Origin: Comamonadaceae bacterium CD01
GTDB taxonomy: Bacteria > Pseudomonadota > Gammaproteobacteria > Burkholderiales > Burkholderiaceae_C
DNA: 64,000 nucleotides
Assembly: GCA_002894305.1 (NCBI GenBank)
Contig: PGEI01000005.1
Location: 1 to 64,000 of the forward strand
Reading direction: 5' to 3'
Below are positions 21,009-28,388 of the stretch, piece after piece (positions within the stretch are counted from its first letter, which is position 1; every line of letters starts with the position of its first letter). The translations under genes were made by a program, and so were the position numbers. Under the pieces are notes generated by a model that saw only the letters and a list, made by a program, of their open reading frames with translations, searched no databases and was not told where the DNA came from.

Positions 21009-21037
21009 GCGAATGCGCATATCTTATGCGCATTCGC
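21009..21037 (-). promoter_or_regulatory. Palindromic operator of ccdAB
   Basis: A perfect 13-bp inverted repeat, GCGAATGCGCATA and TATGCGCATTCGC, is separated by TCT and ends 13 nt before the ccdA start codon. On the minus strand a TAAGAT -10-like hexamer runs from the spacer into one arm, with TTCACC 18 nt further upstream as a possible -35. This is the place and shape expected for CcdA/CcdAB autoregulation. Confidence 0.7.
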
Positions 21038-21096
21038 TCGGGCGGTGAAGCCGTGCCGTACGCTGGGCCAGCCTTGGCGACCGGCCGGGCCGCTTG

Positions 21097-22521
21097 TCAC
21101 TCCACCGCCAGAATGCACCCCGGGTTCATGAGGCCCTGCGGGTCGAGCGCCTGCTTGATCGCGCGCATCATCGACAGCGCCACCGGCGATTTGTAGTGCG
21201 TCAGTTCCCCGGTCTTGAGCTGGCCCACGCCATGCTCGGCCGAGAACGAGCCGCCAAACTTCGCTACCGCGTCGTAGACCAGCTGGTTGACGCGCGCTTC
21301 CTGCTCGCGCAGAAAGGCCTTGGCGTCGCCGCCCTCGGGCGCCTGCACGTTGTAGTGCAGATTGCCGTCGCCCAGGTGGCCGAAGTTGACCAGGCGCACG
21401 CCGGGGATCTCGCGCTGCAAGAGCGCGTCGGCGTATTCCACATAGGCAGGAATGCGCGATGCGGCAATCGAGATGTCGTGCTTGATGTTCAGCCCTTCCT
21501 CGGCCTGCGCCAGCGGGATGCTCTCGCGCACGTGCCACAGCTCATGCGCCTGGGCGAGACTCTCGGCCACCACGGCGTCGAGCACGCAGCCGTCGTCGAT
21601 GGCCTGCTCCAGCAGGTGCTCGAAGCGCTCGCGCGCGTGGGCCTCGCTCTCGCTGTCGCTGTTTTCCAGCAGCACGCAGTAGGGCGCGCCCTCCATGCCG
21701 GCAAACGGCACGCGCAGCTGCGGCATGTGCCTGGCGACCAGCGACAGCGCGAACTGGCCCATGGCTTCGAAGCCGGTCAGCCCCGCGCCCAGGTGCCGGT
21801 GCGCCAGGCCCAGCAGGCGCACGGCGGCCTTCATCGACGGCACGGCGGCCCAGGCGGTGAGCTGGGCGGCGGGCTGGGGAAAGAGCTTCATCGTCGCCGC
21901 GGTGATCACGCCCAGCGTGCCTTCGCTGCCGATGAACAGATGGCGCAGGTCGTAGCCGGTGTTGTCTTTCCTCAGGCCGCTGAGGCCGTCCCAGACCTCG
22001 CCCTGCGGCGTGACGACTTCCAGCCCCAGGCACAGCTCGCGCGTGTTGCCGTAGCGCACCACCTGCGTGCCGCCGGCATTGGTGCCCAGGTTGCCGCCAA
22101 TGGTGCAGCTGCCTTCGGCGGCCAGGCTGAGAGGGAACAGCAGGCCTTCCTTGTCGGCGGTTTCCTGCAGCGTCTGCAGGATGCAGCCGGCCTCTACGGT
22201 CATGGTCAGGTTGTCGCGGTCGATGGTGCGCACGCGGTTCATGCGCGTGAGGCTGAGCACCACCTGGGTGCCGGACTCGTCGGGCGTGCTGCCCACCGAC
22301 AGGCTGGTGTTGCCGCCCTGGGGAATCAGCGGCGTGCCCGCATCGGCGCAGGCGCGCACCACGGCGGCCACCTCCTGCGTGCTGGCCGGGCGCACCACGG
22401 CCAGCGCGCGGCCGGTGCGGCGCCCGCGCCAGTCGCGCGTGTAGGCGGCAAGATCGCCGTCGGTCAGGACATGGTCGGCGCCGACGGCGGCGCGCAGGTG
22501 TTCAAGAAGTGCAGAGGTCAT
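21097..22521 (-). CDS. FAD-linked D-2-hydroxyacid dehydrogenase (GlcD/D2HGDH-like)
   Basis: A 474-residue flavoprotein of the VAO/PCMH superfamily that oxidises a D-2-hydroxyacid such as glycolate, D-lactate or D-2-hydroxyglutarate. The FAD-binding half contains PQGGNTSLSVGSTP and EGSCTIGGNLGTNAGG; the catalytic half carries NFGHLGDGNLHYN and GSFSAEHGVGQLK, motifs shared by D-2-hydroxyglutarate dehydrogenases. It lacks the Fe-S domain of longer relatives. The substrate cannot be fixed from sequence. It stands 10 nt after the DUF2069 gene on the same strand. Confidence 0.85.
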   Translation of the reverse strand: MTSALLEHLRAAVGADHVLTDGDLAAYTRDWRGRRTGRALAVVRPASTQEVAAVVRACADAGTPLIPQGGNTSLSVGSTPDESGTQVVLSLTRMNRVRTIDRDNLTMTVEAGCILQTLQETADKEGLLFPLSLAAEGSCTIGGNLGTNAGGTQVVRYGNTRELCLGLEVVTPQGEVWDGLSGLRKDNTGYDLRHLFIGSEGTLGVITAATMKLFPQPAAQLTAWAAVPSMKAAVRLLGLAHRHLGAGLTGFEAMGQFALSLVARHMPQLRVPFAGMEGAPYCVLLENSDSESEAHARERFEHLLEQAIDDGCVLDAVVAESLAQAHELWHVRESIPLAQAEEGLNIKHDISIAASRIPAYVEYADALLQREIPGVRLVNFGHLGDGNLHYNVQAPEGGDAKAFLREQEARVNQLVYDAVAKFGGSFSAEHGVGQLKTGELTHYKSPVALSMMRAIKQALDPQGLMNPGCILAVE

Positions 22522-22531
22522 GGCGGCAATC

Positions 22532-22954
22532 TCAGGCGGCAGGAGCGGCTTGCGCCCGTGCCCTGGCCGCGCGCTGGCGCAGCCGGATGTGCAGGATGCA
22601 GGCGAGAAACAGAATCAGGGTCAACGCCACTTCGAGCAGTGCCAGCCAGCGGCTGGGCGCCGGGTCGCTCCAGGCACGCACCACGCCCTCGGTGAAATAC
22701 AGCCACAGCACCAGGCTGAGCCAGCGGTAGGTGTACATGCGCCGCTTCAGGAGCCCCGCCAGCGGCAGCGCCAGCGGCAGCGCCTTGAGCACCAGCCATG
22801 AGCCGCCCGGGCGCAGCGGCGCCAGCCACAGCTCCCAGGCCAGGCACAGCAGCGCCAGCGCCAGCACGCTGGCGGCGGCCAGCCAGCGGGTGGCTTCAAT
22901 GGCGGGGGCAATGGTTGCGTCGGCAGCGCGAAGATCGGCGGTGTGGGAAGTCAT
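22532..22954 (-). CDS. DUF2069 integral membrane protein
   Basis: About 140 residues with four predicted transmembrane segments (WLAAASVLALALLCLAWELW, WLVLKALPLALPLAGLL, WLSLVLWLYFTEGVV, LLEVALTLILFLACIL) and an Arg/Ala-rich cytoplasmic tail, matching DUF2069. The start MTSHTADL at 22954 leaves a 37-nt divergent gap to yihY. An upstream in-frame ATG at 22993 has a purine-rich GGGGGAAAGG before it but would overlap yihY; I regard it as less likely. No function is known. Confidence 0.78.
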   Translation of the reverse strand: MTSHTADLRAADATIAPAIEATRWLAAASVLALALLCLAWELWLAPLRPGGSWLVLKALPLALPLAGLLKRRMYTYRWLSLVLWLYFTEGVVRAWSDPAPSRWLALLEVALTLILFLACILHIRLRQRAARARAQAAPAA

Positions 22955-22991
22955 GGGAGCGTGCGGTGGCGAATCTGCGATCATATCGGCC

Positions 22992-24245
22992 ATGCCTTTC
23001 CCCCAGACCCTGACGCAGCGTTTGCATGCGCTGCCCCACGATCTGCTGAATTTTCCCTGGCGCAACACGGCGCGCGTGCTGCTGGAGCGCTACCGCGAAG
23101 ACCGCCTGGGGCAGACCGCATCCAGCCTCACCTTCACCACCTTGCTCGCGCTCGTGCCCTTCGTCACGGTGGCACTGGCGCTGTTCACCGCGTTCCCCAT
23201 CTTTGCCGAGATGCAGGAGGTGCTGCAGAAGTGGCTGATGCAAAGCCTGATTCCCGAGAGCATCGGGCAGCAGGTGCAGGGCTATCTGACGCAGTTCGCC
23301 GCCAAGGCCAGCGGGTTGGGGGCGGCCAGCTTTTCGTTCCTGATCGTCACCGCGCTGTCGCTCATCCTGACGATGGATCGCACGCTCAACACCATCTGGC
23401 GCGTACCGCGCCTGCGCCCGCTGGGCCAGCGCGTGCTGATCTACTGGGCGGCGATCACGCTGGGCCCGCTGGTGCTGGCTGGCGGCCTGGCGCTGACCAT
23501 GTCGGCTGCGTCGGCCGCATCGCACAGCCTGCGCGGCACGCTGCCCGGCGGCGTGCGCCTGCTGTTCGGCACCATCGAATTTCTCGTCATGGCCTGCGGC
23601 GTGGGGGCGCTGTACCGCTACGTGCCCAACACCCAGGTGCAGTGGCGCCACGCGCTGGCGGGCGGAGTGTTCGTCGCGCTGTGCCTGGCGCTGGCCAAGA
23701 AGGGCCTGGGCATGTACCTGGCGTCGGTGCCCACGTATTCGGTGATCTACGGCACCTTTGCCACGCTGCCCATCCTGCTGCTGTGGATTTACATCGCCTG
23801 GATCGTCGTGCTGCTGGGCGCGGTGGTTGCCGCCTACCTGCCCAGCCTGCTGGCCGGCGTGGCACGCAAAAGGCCGGCGCACGGCGGCGTCTTCCTGCTG
23901 GCGGTCGAGCTGCTGCAACTGTTGCACGCGGCGCGCGGCGGCGAGCGCCACGGCCTGACCGCGGCGCAGATGGCGCATGCGCTGCTGGTGGACGACCTGC
24001 AGCTGGTGCCGGTGCTGGACGCGCTGACCACACTGGACTGGGTGGCGCAGGTCAACGAGCAGGCCGGCGGTGCCGCGGCGTCCGAGCCCGCACGCTATGT
24101 GCTGCTGGCCGACCCGGCGACGACGCATATGGAGCCGCTGGTGCGCCGCCTGCTGATCGATCGCGGCGATGTGCTGGAGCGCTTCTGGGCCCATACGGGC
24201 ATGGAGGTGCTCAAGCTGGCCGACGTGCTGCAACGGCCGGAGTGA
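22992..24245 (+). CDS. YihY/BrkB-family inner-membrane protein
   Basis: A 417-residue protein with the YihY fold: six or more membrane helices with the family hallmarks SSLTFTTLLALVPF near residue 45, LILTMDRTLNTIW, ALYRYVPNTQVQWRHALAGG and SVIYGTFATLPILLLWIYIAW. Roughly the last 120 residues form a soluble winged-helix-like domain. Members were once called ribonuclease BN in error; the true function is unknown. The start at 22992 gives MPFPQTLTQRL, and the longer upstream frame runs into the divergent gene. Confidence 0.9.
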   Translation: MPFPQTLTQRLHALPHDLLNFPWRNTARVLLERYREDRLGQTASSLTFTTLLALVPFVTVALALFTAFPIFAEMQEVLQKWLMQSLIPESIGQQVQGYLTQFAAKASGLGAASFSFLIVTALSLILTMDRTLNTIWRVPRLRPLGQRVLIYWAAITLGPLVLAGGLALTMSAASAASHSLRGTLPGGVRLLFGTIEFLVMACGVGALYRYVPNTQVQWRHALAGGVFVALCLALAKKGLGMYLASVPTYSVIYGTFATLPILLLWIYIAWIVVLLGAVVAAYLPSLLAGVARKRPAHGGVFLLAVELLQLLHAARGGERHGLTAAQMAHALLVDDLQLVPVLDALTTLDWVAQVNEQAGGAAASEPARYVLLADPATTHMEPLVRRLLIDRGDVLERFWAHTGMEVLKLADVLQRPE

Positions 24246-24278
24246 GGCGCTGCTCGACATCGCTTTCGAGCAAGCCGG

Positions 24279-26558
24279 CTACTGCCGCGCCATCTCCGCC
24301 TGACCGATGCCGTGGCCGTCCAGCGGCTGCTGCGGCTGCAGATCCACCGTCACGCACAGAAGCCGCCCGGTGAAGACGAACGGCGCTGCGTAGTGCGACA
24401 CCGGACTGGCGCGGTCGCGGCCGATGTCCAGACCCGACCAGGAGATCAGCGTGGCGAAGCCGAAGCGGCATGGCCCTTCGGCGACGCAGGCGTCGTCGAT
24501 CCACAGGCGCGCATGGCGGCTGGCCGGGACGATGGCCTGGCCGTGGCCGGGCAGCGGCACGCGCTGCAGCGGGCCCAGTTCCATCTGCACCGCCAGGCGC
24601 CGGCGGCCGGGGGCGACCGGGCGGTCCGAGCGCAGCACCTGGTGCACGCCGCCGACGTTCAGGTCGTGCACCAGGTGGCCGTCCTGCAGGTACAGGCTGT
24701 AGCCGCTGGTGGCGTCGCCGTGGGCGACGAGCACGCCCTCGGCGCCGCCTTCGGGAATCAGCACCTGCGCTTCGATCCGGTAGGCGCGGGCGCGCAGGTC
24801 GGGCGCCACGTCGCTGGGCAGATGGCCCATGCCGTGGTGGAAGACGAAGCGCGTGCGCGCCCCCTGCGCGCGCTGCGCGTTCTCGGCAAAGCGCGCGCCG
24901 AAGCGGTCATCCAGCGGCAGCACCTGGTGCGCCTCGGCCTCCTGCCACCACAGCGCCTGCAGGCGCGCCAGGCGCTCGGGCTCGGCGGCGGCCAGGTCGT
25001 GGTTTTCGGCGAAGTCCTGGTCCAGGTGGTACAGCTCCCAGCGGTCTGCGTCGAACGGCGTGCCGGGCGCGTGCCAGGCGACGGCCTTCCAGCCGCCGTG
25101 CCAGAGACCGCGGTGGCCGAACATCTCGAAAATCTGCGCGCCCTGGCGGCTGCGCGGCGCGGGGTCGGCCAGCGTGGCGCGCAGGCTCTCGCCGGTGACG
25201 GGCTGCTGGGCGATGCCGTGGATCGTCTCGGGCGGCGTGACGCCGCAGACGTCCAGCAGCGTGGGCAGCAGGTCGCGCGCGTGCCAGAAGCCGTGGCGCA
25301 GCTCGCCGCGCGCGGCGATGCCCCGGGGCCAGGCCATGACCAGCGGGTCGCGGATGCCGCCGCCGTGCGTGTTCTGCTTGTAGCGCTTGAGGGGGGTGTT
25401 GGACGCCATGGCCCAGCCGTGCGGAAAGTTGGCGTGCGTGCCTGGGCCGCCGATTTCGTCGATGCGCGCGAGCTTCTCGGCCATCTCCTCGCGGCGCAGG
25501 TTGTACGGGCCCATGGCGTTGACGAAGCCGGCCACGCCGCCTTCCTGGCTGGCGCCGTTGTCCGACAGCACCAGCACCAGCGTGTCGTCCGCCATGCCGC
25601 TGGCGTCCAGAAACTGCATCAGCCGCGCCAGTTGCTCATCGGCGTGCGTCAGCATGCCGGCGTAGGCGCTTTGCAGCCGGGTGAAGACGCGCCGCTCGGC
25701 CTCGCCCAGGCTGTCCCAGGCGGGCACGCCGTCGTTCCTCGGCGGCAATTCGGTGTCGGGCGGCACCAGGCCCAGCGCCTTCTGGCGCGCCAGGCGCTGT
25801 TCGCGCTCCACGTCCCAGCCGTGGGCGAACTGCGCGTCGTAGCCGCGGATCAGCTCCTGCGGCGCCTGGTGCGGCGCGTGGCAGGCGCCCAGCGCGAGCC
25901 ACAGCAGCCAGGGCGCATCGGGCGCATCGGCCTGGTGCTCGGCCAGCATGCGCATCGATTGGTCGACCAGGTCGCTGGTCAGGTGGTAGCCGCTCTCGAA
26001 GCTGCCGGGCGGGTCGACGTGGGTGTTGTCGCGCACCAGCTCGGGGGCGAACTGGTCGGTCTCGGCGTCGAGGAAGCCGTAGAAGCGGTCGAACCCCCGG
26101 CCCAGCGGCCAGCCGTCGAACGGCCCGGCCGGGCCGCTTTGCGTGAGCGGCGTGACGTGCCACTTGCCCACCATGTAGTTGCGCCAGCCGTGCGGGCGCA
26201 GCATCTCGGCGAGCGTGCCCGCGTCCGGACTGATCTTGCCGCGGTAGCCGGGAAAGCCGCTGTCGAAGTTGGCGAGGCACCCGACGCCGACCGCGTGGTG
26301 GTTGCGCCCGGTCAGCAGCGCGGCGCGCGTGGTCGAGCACATGGCCGTGGTGTGAAAGCCGCTGTAGCGCAGGCCGCGCGCGGCGATGGCGTCGATGGCG
26401 GGCGTGCGGATGCTGGAGCCGTAGCAGCCGAAGTCGGAGAAGCCCACGTCGTCGAACAGCACCAGCAGGATGTTGGGCGCGCCCGCCGGGCGCCGGGGCG
26501 CGGCGGGCCAGTGCGGCGTGGAATCGTGGATGGTCTTGCCGATGCGGGGCTGGGTCAT
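24279..26558 (-). CDS. Formylglycine-type (arylsulfatase-like) sulfatase
   Basis: A 759-residue sulfatase of the alkaline-phosphatase superfamily that would hydrolyse sulfate esters. Metal site residues are in NILLVLFDDVGFSDFG (Asp36-Asp37) and VLVLSDNGA; the modification site reads AMCSTTRAALLTGR with Cys74, where the usual CxPxR has Thr instead of Pro. An extra C-terminal beta-rich domain (about 560-759) follows. No signal peptide is visible, so a cytoplasmic location is inferred. It is the last gene of the sulfate-ester operon, 197 nt after the GMC gene, with its own GGGAGA ribosome site. No maturase gene is in the window. Confidence 0.85.
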   Translation of the reverse strand: MTQPRIGKTIHDSTPHWPAAPRRPAGAPNILLVLFDDVGFSDFGCYGSSIRTPAIDAIAARGLRYSGFHTTAMCSTTRAALLTGRNHHAVGVGCLANFDSGFPGYRGKISPDAGTLAEMLRPHGWRNYMVGKWHVTPLTQSGPAGPFDGWPLGRGFDRFYGFLDAETDQFAPELVRDNTHVDPPGSFESGYHLTSDLVDQSMRMLAEHQADAPDAPWLLWLALGACHAPHQAPQELIRGYDAQFAHGWDVEREQRLARQKALGLVPPDTELPPRNDGVPAWDSLGEAERRVFTRLQSAYAGMLTHADEQLARLMQFLDASGMADDTLVLVLSDNGASQEGGVAGFVNAMGPYNLRREEMAEKLARIDEIGGPGTHANFPHGWAMASNTPLKRYKQNTHGGGIRDPLVMAWPRGIAARGELRHGFWHARDLLPTLLDVCGVTPPETIHGIAQQPVTGESLRATLADPAPRSRQGAQIFEMFGHRGLWHGGWKAVAWHAPGTPFDADRWELYHLDQDFAENHDLAAAEPERLARLQALWWQEAEAHQVLPLDDRFGARFAENAQRAQGARTRFVFHHGMGHLPSDVAPDLRARAYRIEAQVLIPEGGAEGVLVAHGDATSGYSLYLQDGHLVHDLNVGGVHQVLRSDRPVAPGRRRLAVQMELGPLQRVPLPGHGQAIVPASRHARLWIDDACVAEGPCRFGFATLISWSGLDIGRDRASPVSHYAAPFVFTGRLLCVTVDLQPQQPLDGHGIGQAEMARQ

Positions 26559-26638
26559 GGAAGTCTCCCGATGGGGTGGCTGTTTTGATGGCTGCTGACG
26601 CTTGCTGGGTAAGCGCTAAATGGTGATTTGGCTTGAAT

Positions 26639-26676
26639 TTCTCCCTCCTCCTCTGGGGGAGGGCTAGGGTGGGGCC
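26639..26676 (+). repeat. REP-like repeat copy A
   Basis: A 38-nt element with a GC hairpin (CCCTCCTCC / GGGGGAGGG around TCT, one mismatch) followed by CTAGGGTGGGGCC. It pairs with the inverted copy 42 nt downstream and resembles the single copy at 59478-59516. It lies in the 197-nt gap between the GMC and sulfatase genes, which otherwise shows nothing recognisable. Confidence 0.6.
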
Positions 26677-26718
26677 AGCAGTGTCTTGTGGCTTCGCCTC
26701 CCTTGCCCATGGCCGGCC

Positions 26719-26754
26719 GGCCCCCATCCCGGCCTTCCCCCAGAGGGGGAAGGA
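26719..26754 (-). repeat. REP-like repeat copy B (inverted relative to A)
   Basis: On the minus strand it reads CTCCTTCCCCCTCTGGGGG then AAGGCCGGGATGGGGGCC, the same layout as copies A and C, with a perfect 9-bp hairpin around TCT. It lies directly after the GMC stop codon. A and B together form a REPIN-like doublet. Confidence 0.6.
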
Positions 26755-26755
26755 G

Positions 26756-28378
26756 TCAAGCGGGGGCACTGCTGCGCCCCAGGATCAGATCGGCCGCGCG
26801 CTCGGCGATCATGATCGTGGGCGCGTTGGTGTTGCCGCCGATCAGGCTGGGCATCACGCTCGCGTCCACCACGCGCAGCGCCTGGACGCCGCGCACGCGC
26901 AGCGCGGCATCGACGACCGAGTCGGCGTCGGCGCCCATGCGGCAGGTGCCGACCGGGTGGTAGATGGTGTCCACGTGCGCGCGCAGGAAGGCTTCGATTG
27001 CCTCGTCACGGCCCTGCCAGTCGGGCTCGGGCTGCAGCGGTGTCTGCGCATACAGGCCGAGCGCCTTGGTGCGCAGCAGCTCGGCCGTCTTGCGGGCCGC
27101 GCGGGTGAGGGCCGCCACGTCGTCCGGGTGCGTCAGGAAGGCCGGGTCGATCAGCGGCGCGGCCAGCGGATCCGTGCTTGCCAGCTTCACGCTGCCGCGC
27201 GACTTGGGCCGCAGGATGCAGGCGTGCAGGCTGAAGCCGTGGCCCAGGTGGCGCTTGCGGCCGTGGCTGTCGACCATGCCCATCACGAAGTGCCACTGCG
27301 CGTCGGGCCGCTCCAGATCCGGCTGCGTGCGGAAGAACCCGCCGCTTTCGGCGTAGTTGGTCGAGAGCATGCCGGATTGATCTCGCTTGTATTGCCCCCA
27401 GGCGCTCCAGAGCGTGCGCAGCCCGGCGAGGCTCAGGCCGAAGAGCCGGGTGTCGTTCAAGCGGCGCGAGAGGATGGCGTCAGGATGGTCCTGCAGGTTG
27501 GCGCCCACCTGCGCGCGGTCGGCCACGCAGGCGATACCCAGGCGCTGCAGCTCGGCGCCCGGGCCGATGCCCGACAGTTGCAGCAGCTGCGGGCTGCCGA
27601 AGGCGCCGGCGCTCACGATGACCTCGCGGTGCGCCGCCAGGTGCCGCTTGCTGGCGCCCTCGATGATTTCGACGCCGCTGGCGCGCTGGCCGTCGAAGGT
27701 GATGCGTGCGGCGTGCGCGTTCGCCATCAGCGCCAGGTTGGCGCGGCCGCGCACCGGGTCGAGGTAGGCATGTGCCGCGTCCGAGCGCACGCCGCGCTCC
27801 TGCGTCACGTGGTACAGGCCCACGCCGTCCTGCTGTGCGCCGTTGAAGTCGCCGTTGCGCGCGTGGCCGCATTCGGCGGCGGCGTCGAGCATCAGCCGGT
27901 TGAAGCCGCTGGGCGAGCGCAGTTCGCTCACCTTGAGCGGCCCGTCGAAGCCGTGCACGCTTGCGTCCGCGTCGGGCACGAGGCAGCCTTCGGCGCGCTT
28001 GAAGTAGGGCAGCACCTCGCTCCAGCCCCAGCCGGTGCAGCCGCCCGCCGCCCAGTCGTCGTAGTCGCTGGCGTGGCCGCGGATGTAGCACATGGCGTTG
28101 ATGGCCGAACTGCCTCCCATCACCTTGCCGCGCGGCTGGTAGCCCCTGCGCCCGTTCAGCCCTGCCTGCGGCACGGTGTCGAAGGCCCAGTTGAGCCTGT
28201 GCGTGGGCACGGTGCCGATCAGTCCCGCCGGGATGCTGACCCAGCGCCCGCCGCTGGCCGGGCCGGCTTCGACGAGAGCCACGCGCACGCCCGGGTCGCT
28301 GCTGAGCCGGTGCGCCAGCACGCAGCCGGCCGAGCCGCCGCCGACGATCACGTAGTCGAAGGTGAGTGCGTCATCCAT
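26756..28378 (-). CDS. GMC-family FAD alcohol/choline-type oxidoreductase
   Basis: A 540-residue FAD-dependent glucose-methanol-choline family dehydrogenase that oxidises an alcohol to an aldehyde or ketone. The FAD dinucleotide motif is VIVGGGSAG near the N-terminus, the GMC signature PRGKVMGGSSAINAMCYIRG lies near residues 80-100, and the C-terminus has the catalytic His in YHPVGTCRMG and the Asn segment GGNTNAPTIMIAE. The ATG at 28378 has AGGA overlapping the end of the alkylsulfatase gene; an ATG at 28411 lies inside that gene. It probably oxidises the alcohol released by sulfatase action. Confidence 0.87.
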   Translation of the reverse strand: MDDALTFDYVIVGGGSAGCVLAHRLSSDPGVRVALVEAGPASGGRWVSIPAGLIGTVPTHRLNWAFDTVPQAGLNGRRGYQPRGKVMGGSSAINAMCYIRGHASDYDDWAAGGCTGWGWSEVLPYFKRAEGCLVPDADASVHGFDGPLKVSELRSPSGFNRLMLDAAAECGHARNGDFNGAQQDGVGLYHVTQERGVRSDAAHAYLDPVRGRANLALMANAHAARITFDGQRASGVEIIEGASKRHLAAHREVIVSAGAFGSPQLLQLSGIGPGAELQRLGIACVADRAQVGANLQDHPDAILSRRLNDTRLFGLSLAGLRTLWSAWGQYKRDQSGMLSTNYAESGGFFRTQPDLERPDAQWHFVMGMVDSHGRKRHLGHGFSLHACILRPKSRGSVKLASTDPLAAPLIDPAFLTHPDDVAALTRAARKTAELLRTKALGLYAQTPLQPEPDWQGRDEAIEAFLRAHVDTIYHPVGTCRMGADADSVVDAALRVRGVQALRVVDASVMPSLIGGNTNAPTIMIAERAADLILGRSSAPA

Positions 28379-28388
28379 CGCGCGTTCC

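Noticed and set aside
20403-21037. ccdAB as evidence for an integrated plasmid or prophage
   Set aside because: No integrase, replication, transfer or phage genes and no flanking attachment repeats were seen; the pair stands alone among chromosomal genes.
22955-22993. Start of the DUF2069 gene at the upstream ATG (22993) with a GGGGGAAAGG site
   Set aside because: It would overlap the first codons of the divergent yihY gene; the purine run is the complement of the yihY Pro-rich start and probably coincidental.
24312-26588. 758-residue open frame on the plus strand opposite the sulfatase gene
   Set aside because: It is a shadow frame produced by high GC codon bias; the minus-strand sulfatase has clear motifs while this frame has only Ala/Arg/Val-rich low-complexity sequence.
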